Shown: positions 52,301 through 59,985 of the stretch, piece after piece
Numbering within the stretch: position 1 is the first letter of the stretch
How the letters are laid out: each line of letters begins with the position of its first letter
Source of the DNA: CALBPI01 sp038524795
GTDB lineage: Bacteria > Pseudomonadota > Gammaproteobacteria > Steroidobacterales > Woeseiaceae
Direction: 5' to 3'
Length of the DNA: 64,000 nt
Assembly: GCA_038524795.1 (NCBI GenBank)
Contig: JBCBIJ010000012.1
Span: 1 to 64,000, forward strand
The notes under the pieces: model-generated
Told to the model about the DNA's origin: nothing
What the model saw: the letters and a program-made list of their open reading frames with translations, nothing else
Databases searched by the model: none
Made by a program: the position numbers and the translations under genes

Positions 52301-53251
52301 GAGGTGCTCAAGCGTGAGCTCGCACCTCAGGTTCAGGCGGAGACGCGCGAGCTGACGCCCAAAGTGGCGGCGAACGACACAACGCCGAAGCGGGAGTGGC
52401 GCTTCGACGTCATCCCCGACGCCCAAACCGAGACGCGCGGCGACCTGACGTTGACGGTCTACCCGGCGTTACGTGAGCGCGGTGCGGGCGTTATCGTCCA
52501 TCCGTTCCTGGATGCCGGTGAGGCGCAGCTCGCCCACGATGCAGCTGTACTGGCATTGCTCGGCTACCGTTTCGCACAGCAGCTTAAGGCGCTGCGCAAG
52601 ACGCTGCTTGCGGACCGTGAGATTCAGTTGCGCTGGGCGGCGCACGATGATCCGGGCGGCGCCGCACTCATCGAGGATGTTCAGCGTGCGACGTTGCAAC
52701 GCGCGTTTGGCGATCGCTTTACGGGTGTGCGCGACGCCGAGGCCTGGCGTGCACTTTGCGACGCGCATGCGCACGAGGTGGTGGGTGCCGGCGAGCAGGT
52801 GCTCGTCGTCTTGCGCGAGGTCCTGGCCGCCGAGGTGGCCTGTCGTGCTGCGCTTGATTCGACACCCGAGCACGTCTTCGATGCGCGCGACGACGTGCAC
52901 GCTCAAATGAAGCGGTTGGTGTATCCGGGCTTCCTGGCGGCGACGCCCGCGGCGCGGCTCGACGATCTCCCGCGGTTTCTCGAAGGCGGTCGCCTGCGGC
53001 TCGAGCGCGTCGCATCGAACACGGCGCGCGACCATGAATCGATGGCCATGGTGCACAGCCTTGAGGCGCGCATTAAGGCGTTCGACCGCGCCACACCGAC
53101 GCCCGAACAACGAGACGCCCTCGAGACCTTCCGCTGGCTCGTCGAGGAGTTGCGTGTCTCGTTGTTCGCCCAGGTGCTGGGCACCCGAGAGAAGGTCTCC
53201 GCCAAGCGCCTGGAAAAGCGCTGGGAGGAGATTCTGCGTATGGCGGCCTGA
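49394..53251 (+). CDS. hrpA: ATP-dependent RNA helicase HrpA
   Basis: A 1285-residue DEAH-box helicase. Walker A GETGSGKTTQLPRYA (near residue 79), DEAH in VDEAHERSLNIDF (near 175), SAT motif TSATIDHERFA, VTDGILL-like MTDGILLNAL, motif VI QRAGRCGRIGPG, helicase-associated region (LPLDPRLARMLVAD), OB-fold and the long DUF3418 C-terminal extension (from about 700) typical of bacterial HrpA. E. coli HrpA rescues stalled or collided ribosomes. The ATG is 21 bp after the kinase stop and it converges with the slipin gene 2 bp later. Confidence 0.97.
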   Translation: MTRSPTPRADDLMLRDAYALATGKRLNQNTLDTSLAQRAAREAVALTHEGGDDDLPIGEHRDAIIEALRSNRVVVVSGETGSGKTTQLPRYAIAAGFGRRAMIGHTQPRRIAARAVASRIAELSGVTLGEGVGYAVRFDDRSAPNTLVRVMTDGILLNALQRDPLLLDYEVIIVDEAHERSLNIDFLLGYLRRLLDKRDELRLIITSATIDHERFAAHFGGAPVIEVSGRGYPVTVRYSDTAVATDDSRKLARQVSEAVDTVLSERLAEGAPDVLVFLPGEREIRDAERAISKRRGADVDVLPLYGRLSDKDQARVFQAAGRRRVVLATNVAETSITVPRIGAVIDSGLARISRYAHRSRVQRLGVEPVSQASANQRAGRCGRIGPGLCLRLYPEADFESRDAFTDPEILRTNLASVVLQMAALGLGDPLEFPFLDAPGAATVDDARRLLTELGALGGRRKITKLGRKLARLPLDPRLARMLVADTDPQTLAIVTVIVAALSIQDPRLRPPDQAEAADTAHEAFEVPGSDFLGLYSLWTAAHAQREALGRRAYERWCESNFLSPRRMREWGEVFTQLARLVDADRKQLPPLASVVDAKADRVHRAVLTGLLSHIGTHEADGEYVGAGARRFRLHPASTLHGRTPRWVMALEIVQTRRRLARHVARFDARWLPPIAGRLVEHEYQQPYWNAKRGRVEAKRTSLLYGLVIEAGKRVDFGAIDAVAARTVFLRDALAADCVGLKAEFLAHNRAVLETVASIAGRLRRRVEIGPAALAARYAECLPESVIDRRSLARWLEKASADERARLHFTQDQLTGEALDDDVLADMPEKVELAGNRLKIDYQFAPDRADDGASVVVPAALLPALTMSQIETSIPGLTARRIEARLRALPKVSRRQLHPIREVASRIVARLGELGTKGSLDARLSALLATEYRVEVAPDAWAELVEPDYLKPAIRVVDDHGRALGSGRDLEVLKRELAPQVQAETRELTPKVAANDTTPKREWRFDVIPDAQTETRGDLTLTVYPALRERGAGVIVHPFLDAGEAQLAHDAAVLALLGYRFAQQLKALRKTLLADREIQLRWAAHDDPGGAALIEDVQRATLQRAFGDRFTGVRDAEAWRALCDAHAHEVVGAGEQVLVVLREVLAAEVACRAALDSTPEHVFDARDDVHAQMKRLVYPGFLAATPAARLDDLPRFLEGGRLRLERVASNTARDHESMAMVHSLEARIKAFDRATPTPEQRDALETFRWLVEELRVSLFAQVLGTREKVSAKRLEKRWEEILRMAA

Positions 53252-53253
53252 GC

Positions 53254-54036
53254 CTAGCTACCCGTTGGCTTGCCGCCGTTGCCCGTGATGGTTTCCGCGA
53301 TGCCCTTGAGCGGCTCGATGAGGTCCATGGGCAGCGGGAACACGATCGTCGAGCTCTTCTCGCCCGCGATGTCCTTGAGCGTTTGCAGGTAGCGCAGCTG
53401 CAGTGCCTGCTTCTCGCCCGCGAGCATGCGTGCGGCTTCAGCCAGCTTTTGTGCGGCCTGCTGCTCACCTTCAGCGTTAATGACTTTGGCGCGACGCGAA
53501 CGTTCGGCTTCGGCCTGCTGGGCGATGGCGCGGATCATGCTTTCGTCCAGATCGACGTGCTTGATCTCGACGTTGGCGACTTTGATGCCCCAGTTGTCAG
53601 TGCGCGAGTCAAGGATCGCCTGAATGTCCGCGTTGAGCTTATCGCGCTCGCTGAGCATGTCGTCGAGTTCGTGCTGACCGAGTACGGAGCGCAGCGTCGT
53701 TTGCGCGAGCTGACTCGTCGCCTCAAAGACATTGGCCACGTTGATAATGGCCTTTTCGGCGGCGACGATGCGGAAGTAGATCACCGCGTTTACTTTGACC
53801 GACACGTTGTCTTTCGAGATCACATCCTGTGTCGGCACGTCCATGACGTTGACGCGCAGATCGACAATGGTGGCTTTCTGCAGGAACGGGATGAGCAGGA
53901 TCAGCCCCGGGCCCTTAACGGTCTGGTAGCGACCCAGGAAGAACACAACGCCGCGCTCATACTCCTGCAGGATCTTGATAGCATTGGCGAGAAAAATGAC
54001 GACGAGCACGCCGACAAATCCGAGGATGACTTCCAT
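53254..54036 (-). CDS. slipin/stomatin family protein (SPFH)
   Basis: A 260-residue membrane-associated protein. N-terminal hydrophobic hairpin-like segment (2-20) followed by the SPFH domain: EYERGVVFFLGRYQTVKGPGLILLIPFLQ, DVPTQDVISKDNVSVKVNAV and LRSVLGQHELDDMLSERDKLN. A coiled C-terminal arm contains QAEAERSRRAKVINAEGEQQAA. Stomatins form ring oligomers in lipid microdomains and partner with NfeD-type proteases, encoded just upstream in the same operon (35 bp). Confidence 0.95.
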   Translation of the reverse strand: MEVILGFVGVLVVIFLANAIKILQEYERGVVFFLGRYQTVKGPGLILLIPFLQKATIVDLRVNVMDVPTQDVISKDNVSVKVNAVIYFRIVAAEKAIINVANVFEATSQLAQTTLRSVLGQHELDDMLSERDKLNADIQAILDSRTDNWGIKVANVEIKHVDLDESMIRAIAQQAEAERSRRAKVINAEGEQQAAQKLAEAARMLAGEKQALQLRYLQTLKDIAGEKSSTIVFPLPMDLIEPLKGIAETITGNGGKPTGS

Positions 54037-54071
54037 ACCAGGCTCCGATTACAAACAGAAAAAAGCAGAGG

Positions 54072-55550
54072 TTATCGCGTGTTGAGCGGGGAGACATGCA
54101 CCGTCAGACCATCAAGACGTTTCACTTGGAGTGTTTCGCCGGCCTTAACGGGGCGGTCGCTGACCGCATGCCAGCGCTCACTCTCCAGCCACACAAAGCC
54201 CTCGCCGTCGAAATCATCGATCGCGACGGCCTGGTGCTTCTTCATGCCGACGACGCCCGTGACAGCGCCCTTTGTGTGCAATCGCCGAGCGTACGCGGCG
54301 GTGGCAAAGGTGAGGCCGCCAATCACCGCGGCGATGCTGCCGACACTGAAACGGGATATCTCAAAGCCTGGCACGCCTGTGTCGAACGCCATGATGGCGC
54401 CCACAATGAACGCAATGATGCCGCCGAGACCCAGTGCGCCGAAGGAAGGCACAAAGACCTCGGCGACCATGAGTAGTACGCCGAGCAAGATAAGCCCGAG
54501 CCCCACGTAGTTCACGGGCATTACCTGCAGCGCATAGGCGGCCAACAGGAGGCAGATGGCGCCGATCACGCCGGGAACGATAGCGCCCGGGTTAAAAGCT
54601 TCAAACCACAAGCCGTAAACACCGATGAGCACGAGCAGCACTGCGATCGACGGGTCTGAAATCACGAGAAGCAGTTTCTGACGCCAGGTCGGTTCAAAGA
54701 AGGAGACATCGGCGCCCGCGGTCGCCAGCGTCACGGTGTCGCCGTCATCAAGCACGACGTCTTTGCCGTCAACAGCCGTGAGCAGCTCGTCGAGGCTGCT
54801 CGCGAGCACGTCCGCCACGTTTTGATCGACCGCTTCGCGTGCCGTCAGCGTGGCGCCGTCGCGCACAGCTTTCTCGGCCCAGTCGGCATTTCGGTCATGG
54901 CGTTCGGCCAGCGTCCGGATGTAGGACACGGCGTCGTTGATGATCTTTCGGCCCATGGCGCTGGGATTGCGTTCCGGCGCCGGGGCGGCGTCGTCCGAAG
55001 AGGCATCGTCCGCGGCTGCGTCGTCGCCGGTTGCGTCGTCGGCCCCGTCGACGGCATCTCGTACGGCATCGGCAACCTCATCGGCGCCGTCGCTGCCAGG
55101 GCGACCCGGTGCGTCGTCATCTGTGACGCCGCTGCCGCCGATATCCACGGGCGTGGCCGCGCCGAGATTGCTGGTCGGGTGCATGGCGGCTACGTGGCTT
55201 GCGAGCAGGATGTAGGTACCCGCGCTGGCCGCGCGTGCGCCACCGGGGCCAACCCAGGTCGCAACGGGAATTGGCGAGGCGAGAATCTCGCTCACGATGT
55301 CGCGCATGGCGCTATCGAGGCCGCCGGGCGTGTCCATGCGCAGGACGATAAGATCGGCGTCCGCGTCGATGGCTTTGCGCATGCCCGTGCGGACAATTTC
55401 CGCCGTGGCCGCACCGATGCCGCCCTCGATATCGATGACGTAGGCATCGGCTGCCTGAGCGGTGTGTGTCAACGCAGCCGCGGAGGCCAGTGTCCCGAAA
55501 AACACCGACACGACGCGGCGCACAGCTTGGCTTAATCTTGCGAGCTTCAT
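54072..55550 (-). CDS. NfeD-type membrane serine protease
   Basis: A 492-residue protein. Signal peptide (ending TAQAAD near 34), then a ClpP-fold protease domain: VIDIEGGIGAATAEIVRTG, VLRMDTPGGLDSAMRDIV, VGPGGARAASAGTYILLASH with the catalytic Ser, and an acidic Asp/Ala-rich insertion (about 155-200). Catalytic Lys is expected in MGRKIINDAVSYIR. Four C-terminal membrane segments (about 295-430) and a final OB-like NfeD domain follow. NfeD1b relatives cleave the C-terminus of stomatin, the protein encoded downstream. The acidic insertion is longer than I would expect. Confidence 0.92.
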   Translation of the reverse strand: MKLARLSQAVRRVVSVFFGTLASAAALTHTAQAADAYVIDIEGGIGAATAEIVRTGMRKAIDADADLIVLRMDTPGGLDSAMRDIVSEILASPIPVATWVGPGGARAASAGTYILLASHVAAMHPTSNLGAATPVDIGGSGVTDDDAPGRPGSDGADEVADAVRDAVDGADDATGDDAAADDASSDDAAPAPERNPSAMGRKIINDAVSYIRTLAERHDRNADWAEKAVRDGATLTAREAVDQNVADVLASSLDELLTAVDGKDVVLDDGDTVTLATAGADVSFFEPTWRQKLLLVISDPSIAVLLVLIGVYGLWFEAFNPGAIVPGVIGAICLLLAAYALQVMPVNYVGLGLILLGVLLMVAEVFVPSFGALGLGGIIAFIVGAIMAFDTGVPGFEISRFSVGSIAAVIGGLTFATAAYARRLHTKGAVTGVVGMKKHQAVAIDDFDGEGFVWLESERWHAVSDRPVKAGETLQVKRLDGLTVHVSPLNTR

Positions 55551-55652
55551 GCAGGCATTTTAACACTTCGGCCCCCGGTCACCGAAGGTTGCGCGTTCAC
55601 GCGGTGTCTAACGGCATGCAATAATCAGTGACCTGGGGGGAGCATCTTCGGC

Positions 55653-56165
55653 GTGGCGCGAATCAAGTTTTTCACTACTGGCGGGACGATAGACAAGGTC
55701 TACTTCGATGCCGCAAGTGCATTCGAAGTCGGCGAGTCCGTCATCGATCACATCCTGCGCGAGGCCCTCGTCGACTACGAGTTTGAGTCTGTGTCGCTCA
55801 TGCGAAAAGACAGCCTCGAAATGACCGATGAAGATCGGTCCAGCATCCGCGCGGTGATCGAGGCCGATGCGGCCACGCGCATCATCGTGACCCACGGCAC
55901 GGACACCATGGTCGACACGGCGCTCGCCTTGGAAGGCCTCGAAGACAAGACCATCGTGCTCACGGGTGCATTGACGCCGGCGCGGTTCCGCTCAACGGAT
56001 GCGATTTTTAACGTTGGCATGGCCGTCGCAGCCGCCCAGAGTTTGCCCGCGGGCGTCTATGTCGCCATGAGCGGCCAGGTGTTTGCGGCCGGCGATGTCG
56101 TCAAGAACCGAGACCGCAATCGTTTCGAGGTGTTGCCCGAAAGCGGCAGCGCCAAACAGGAGTAA
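55653..56165 (+). CDS. short asparaginase-like protein
   Basis: A 170-residue protein resembling only the N-terminal domain of type I/II asparaginases. RIKFFTTGGTIDKVYFD carries the first catalytic Thr, and IIVTHGTDTMVDTALAL the second Thr-Asp pair, with VLTGALTPARFRSTDAIFNVG following. The C-terminal dimer domain is absent, so it may act as an oligomer of single domains or lack asparaginase activity. GTG 55653 is preceded by GGGGGGAG. It is 3 bp from the metallo-hydrolase gene. Confidence 0.85.
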   Translation: MARIKFFTTGGTIDKVYFDAASAFEVGESVIDHILREALVDYEFESVSLMRKDSLEMTDEDRSSIRAVIEADAATRIIVTHGTDTMVDTALALEGLEDKTIVLTGALTPARFRSTDAIFNVGMAVAAAQSLPAGVYVAMSGQVFAAGDVVKNRDRNRFEVLPESGSAKQE

Positions 56166-56168
56166 CCC

Positions 56169-57059
56169 ATGAAGAAGATCGTTATCGCTACGGCCCTGGC
56201 GCTGGCCGCGGTGCATCCGGCTACCGCACAGAACCCAATGGAAAATGTCGAGATCGATGTCCAGCTTGTGGGTGAGGGGCTCTACATGCTCGTGGGTCGG
56301 GGCGGCAACATCGGCCTGTCGGTCGGTGAGGATGCGACGTTTCTCATCGACGATCAGTTTGCGCCGCTCACAGACAAGATTGTCGCGGCGGTTGCGACCG
56401 TGACCGACCGTCCCATTGATTACGTGCTGAACACGCATTGGCACTTCGACCACACGGGCGGCAACGAAAACCTCGGTGACAGCGCGCTGATCATGGCGCA
56501 CGACAACGTGCGCAAGCGCATGGCGGCCGGCCAGTTCCTCGAGGCGTTCCAGATGCAGATTGACCCGTCACCCGAAGTGGCGCTGCCAGCCCTGACGTTC
56601 AATGACACCCTGACCCTTCACGCCAACGGCCTAACCATCCGCGGTTTTCACATCGAACATGCGCACACCGATGGCGACACGTTGGTCCACTTCGAAGAGG
56701 CCAACGTCGTGCACATGGGTGACACGTTCTTCAACGGGATCTACCCATTTCTTGATGTCGAGAGCGGCGGTGACATCGACGGCCTGATCGAAGCGGCTGA
56801 TGCCGTTCTGGCGATTGCCGACGACGACACGAACATCATTCCCGGGCACGGTCCGCTGGCCGACCGGGACGCACTGATGGGTTACCGTGCCATGCTCGCG
56901 GGCGTACGCGACGGTGTCGCCAAGGGTATTGCGGCGGACATGAGTCTCGAAGAGATTCAGGCGATGAAACCCTCGGCGCCGTTCGACGCCGAGTTTGGCG
57001 ATGGCTTCGTGCCGCCTGATCGCTTCGTCGCAGCGGTTTACACGTCGCTGACCGACTGA
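56169..57059 (+). CDS. secreted MBL-fold metallo-hydrolase
   Basis: A 296-residue protein with a signal peptide (1-20, PATAQ). The zinc site is complete: THWHFDHTGGN (from about residue 91), the ligand HAHTDGDT, the Asp in HMGDTFFNG, and GHGPLADRDALM. GDTFF and the C-terminal helical region fit periplasmic SoxH-like or broad metallo-beta-lactamase-fold hydrolases; the substrate is open. Together with the asparaginase-like gene it forms a two-gene unit converging on the lysine-degradation genes. Confidence 0.88.
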   Translation: MKKIVIATALALAAVHPATAQNPMENVEIDVQLVGEGLYMLVGRGGNIGLSVGEDATFLIDDQFAPLTDKIVAAVATVTDRPIDYVLNTHWHFDHTGGNENLGDSALIMAHDNVRKRMAAGQFLEAFQMQIDPSPEVALPALTFNDTLTLHANGLTIRGFHIEHAHTDGDTLVHFEEANVVHMGDTFFNGIYPFLDVESGGDIDGLIEAADAVLAIADDDTNIIPGHGPLADRDALMGYRAMLAGVRDGVAKGIAADMSLEEIQAMKPSAPFDAEFGDGFVPPDRFVAAVYTSLTD

Positions 57060-57071
57060 TCGCTCAGCGCA

Positions 57072-58595
57072 TCAGCCCAAGTCGAAGTTGATGCCCTGGG
57101 CCAGCGGCAGATCGGTGCCGTAGTTGATCGTGTTGGTCTGGCGGCGCATGTAGGCCTGCCAGGAATCACTGCCGGCCTCGCGACCGCCACCGGTTTCCTT
57201 CTCACCACCAAATGCGCCACCGACTTCGGCGCCCGAGGTGCCGATGTTGACGTTGGCGATGCCACAGTCTGAACCGCTGGCGGCGAGGAACTGCTCGGCG
57301 CGCTGTAGGTTGTCCGTGAAGATGGCCGAGGACAAGCCCTGGCGCACATCGTTCTGCATGTTGATGGCTTCGTCGAGCGTGTCGAAGCCGATAACGTAAA
57401 GCAGTGGTGCGAAGGTCTCGTTCTGAACAATGTCCCAGTGATTTTCGGCTGTAGCGATCGCGGGTGTGACGAAGTTGCCTGGTCGGTCGAGGCGGTCGCC
57501 ACCCGTGAGTAGCTGACCGCCCGCATCGCGTGCGGCGGCGATGGCGTTTTCAAAACGCGCGACCGAAGACTCATCGATGAGCGGGCCCATGAGCGTTGCG
57601 TCGTCAAGCGGGTCACCAATGCGTACCTGCTTGTAAGCACCCACGAGCTTTTCAAGCAGCTCGTCGCGGCGGCTCGAGTGCACGAACACGCGACGCGTCG
57701 TCGTGCATCGTTGGCCGGCTGTACCGACGGCGCCGAATACAATGGCCGGAACCGCGAGGTCCATGTTGGCAAACTCGTCGACGATGAGCGCGTTGTTGCC
57801 GCCGAGCTCGAGCAGCGAGCGGCCCATGCGACGCGCGACCTGTGCGCCGACGTTGTTGCCGATCTCGCAGCTGCCCGTAAAGCTCATGAGGTCGATGCGG
57901 CGGTCGTCGACGAAGTGTGTCGCGAGCGTGTTATCCGCGTCGTTGAACAGGTGCATGATCGGCGGCAGGTCCATATCGGCCAGCGCGTCGTTGCAGATCT
58001 TCTGCACGGCAACGCCACAGAGCGGCGTTTTGGGCGAGGGCTTCCAAATACAGACGTTGCCCGCGATCGCTGCGATGAATGCGTTCCAGGACCAGACGGC
58101 GACCGGGAAGTTGAACGCCGAGATGATGCCGACAAGCCCCAGCGGGTGCCACTGCTCGTACATGCGATGCTGCGGGCGTTCCGAGTGCATGGTCTTGCCG
58201 TACATCATGCGCGACTGGCCCACGGCAAAGTCGGCGATGTCGATCATTTCCTGCACTTCACCGACGCCCTCGGCCTTGATCTTGCCGTTCTCGAGGCTCA
58301 CGAGGCTGCCCAGTGCGTCGAGGTTGTCGCGCAACGCGTTACCCATGCGGCGCACGGCTTCGCCACGCGCGGGTGCAGGCACCGTGCGCCAGATGGCGAA
58401 GGCTTCGCGCGCGGCGGAGACGATGCGCTCGTAGTCTTCGGCGCTCGAGACGCCCACGTGGGCAATCGTCTCGCCCGTGGTCGGGTTGATTGAAGCGATG
58501 CTGCCGGCGCCGGCGTCAGCCAACGGCGTGCCGCCGACCCAGCTGCCGGCGTTGTCGGCACCGAGGCCGAGCTGTTCGAGTACGGGATGGGTCAT
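57072..58595 (-). CDS. amaB: L-piperidine-6-carboxylate/aminoadipate semialdehyde dehydrogenase
   Basis: A 507-residue aldehyde dehydrogenase of the ALDH7 (antiquitin) type. SERPQHRMYEQWHPLGLVGI and FNFPVAVWSWNAFIA are typical of ALDH7; the catalytic Cys297 is in GQRCTTTRRV and the general base Glu263 in LELGGNNA. The enzyme oxidises 2-aminoadipate 6-semialdehyde, which cyclises to piperidine-6-carboxylate, to 2-aminoadipate. It lies 19 bp after the lysine dehydrogenase-like gene in one operon. Confidence 0.92.
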   Translation of the reverse strand: MTHPVLEQLGLGADNAGSWVGGTPLADAGAGSIASINPTTGETIAHVGVSSAEDYERIVSAAREAFAIWRTVPAPARGEAVRRMGNALRDNLDALGSLVSLENGKIKAEGVGEVQEMIDIADFAVGQSRMMYGKTMHSERPQHRMYEQWHPLGLVGIISAFNFPVAVWSWNAFIAAIAGNVCIWKPSPKTPLCGVAVQKICNDALADMDLPPIMHLFNDADNTLATHFVDDRRIDLMSFTGSCEIGNNVGAQVARRMGRSLLELGGNNALIVDEFANMDLAVPAIVFGAVGTAGQRCTTTRRVFVHSSRRDELLEKLVGAYKQVRIGDPLDDATLMGPLIDESSVARFENAIAAARDAGGQLLTGGDRLDRPGNFVTPAIATAENHWDIVQNETFAPLLYVIGFDTLDEAINMQNDVRQGLSSAIFTDNLQRAEQFLAASGSDCGIANVNIGTSGAEVGGAFGGEKETGGGREAGSDSWQAYMRRQTNTINYGTDLPLAQGINFDLG

Positions 58596-58614
58596 GTTGG
58601 GTTCCTTCTTGGGC

Positions 58615-59760
58615 TTACTGGCCCGTGCTGGCCGTTGCGATGGCCAGCGATGAGACGTTGGCGTCGCCGCCGTCGGCGTACCAGCGTCCGAATCGATTGG
58701 TCAGGATGTCTTCAAGCGTGAACTGTTCCTGCGCGACAAAGCCCGCGAAGCGGCCTGGCGTTTCGAGCACTTTGTCGACCACGGCGCAGATGCCGCTTGC
58801 CGTCGTGATCTGGATGGCCGACCAGAGTCGACCGGCCACGCGTTGCGGGTAGACTTTGTTTACGTAGTTCTCTTCGCGCAGCACGCCACCCTGCACGCCG
58901 CGAACAGCGGCGTAGACGATCACCACGTCCTGCAGTGTCGCCGGGACGGCGCGCTCGAGAATCAGCTTCAGAGTCTCGCGGTCATCCTTGAGTCCGAGGC
59001 CGTTCATGAGCAGACGCATCTGCTCACAGTGGCCCGGGTAGCGCATGGTCTTGTAGTCCATGTTCTGCACGCGGCCGCGGTAGGTCTCAGCCAGCGAGCC
59101 GAGTCCGCCCGAAGTGTTGAACGCTTCGTAAAGCGTGCCGTCGATCTGAATCTCCTCGAGACCTTCGAGCGGGAGCACCTGCACGGGCTCGCCGTCGACG
59201 ATGCTCGTGCAGAGATTGGCGTACTCGTTAATGACGCCATCTGTGGACCAGGTCAGGGCGTACTTGAGCGCGTTGCTCGGGTGTTGGGGCAGGGCGCCGA
59301 CACGCAGTTGCACGTCACGCACTTCATCAAAGTGACTGATGAGTTCGTTGGCAGCGATGCTGATGAATCCCGGCGCGAGACCGCACTGCGGCACAAAAGC
59401 CGTGTCGGCGCCTTGTGCGAAACCGCGCACAGCCTCCGTGACGGCCACATCTTCGGTGAGGTCAAAATAATGCAGGCCGGCGTTGCGTGCGGCTTCGGCC
59501 ACGGGCGGGTTGCAGAAGAAAGGCAGACTCGAGATCAACGTGCCTGGCGTGTACTCAGCGATGTGCGCTGCCAGTGCGGCAGAATCGGTGGCATCGAGCG
59601 CGAACGGCGTGACGTTGGCGAGGCCGTGTCCTGCGGCGACGGCGCGTGCGGCTTCTGCGTCCGCATCGGCAAGCTGGACCTCGTAATCACCGCTGTCTGC
59701 GAGGAGACCCGAAATCAGCGCGCCGATCTTGCCGGCACCGAGAATCAGTACCTTGTGCAT
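58615..59760 (-). CDS. saccharopine dehydrogenase-like, probable L-lysine 6-dehydrogenase
   Basis: A 381-residue protein. N-terminal NAD(P) fold VLILGAGKIGALISGLLAD; ISSLPFFCNPPVAEAARNAG and CGLAPGFISIAANELI match the saccharopine dehydrogenase superfamily. Its single-polypeptide length and pairing with ALDH7 suggest lysine 6-dehydrogenase (releasing ammonia and 2-aminoadipate semialdehyde) rather than saccharopine cleavage, which would need a partner gene that is not here. ATG 59760 gives the canonical start; an AT-rich run precedes it on the minus strand. Confidence 0.82.
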   Translation of the reverse strand: MHKVLILGAGKIGALISGLLADSGDYEVQLADADAEAARAVAAGHGLANVTPFALDATDSAALAAHIAEYTPGTLISSLPFFCNPPVAEAARNAGLHYFDLTEDVAVTEAVRGFAQGADTAFVPQCGLAPGFISIAANELISHFDEVRDVQLRVGALPQHPSNALKYALTWSTDGVINEYANLCTSIVDGEPVQVLPLEGLEEIQIDGTLYEAFNTSGGLGSLAETYRGRVQNMDYKTMRYPGHCEQMRLLMNGLGLKDDRETLKLILERAVPATLQDVVIVYAAVRGVQGGVLREENYVNKVYPQRVAGRLWSAIQITTASGICAVVDKVLETPGRFAGFVAQEQFTLEDILTNRFGRWYADGGDANVSSLAIATASTGQ

Positions 59761-59985
59761 ACCTTCTCATTCCCCATTTATTTTCAATGACTTGGGCGGC
59801 TCTTCCGGCCGCCGCTGCGCAACCGTCCCGGGGTGCACATTGCGTCGGGTGGCGCGGAGTGTGCCCAATCCGGCACGCCGTGACCACCCACCTACCGCTC
59901 GGCAGTTTCTCATGTAACCGTAGGTCATTGGCAGCCTTGCGTTTTCTTTTTGCAGCGCACAAAACCGCTGTGGCACCATCGCGCC

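Noticed and set aside
58843..59790. Plus-strand open frame of 315 codons antisense to the lysine dehydrogenase gene
   Set aside because: Composition is His/Val/Arg-rich shadow coding with no family motif; the minus-strand gene has a clear NAD fold.
59761..59985. Promoter and hairpin in the gap between the lysine genes and the DAHP synthase
   Set aside because: A 6-bp GGCGGC/GCCGCC stem and AT-rich spots exist, but no hexamer pair or T-tract is convincing.
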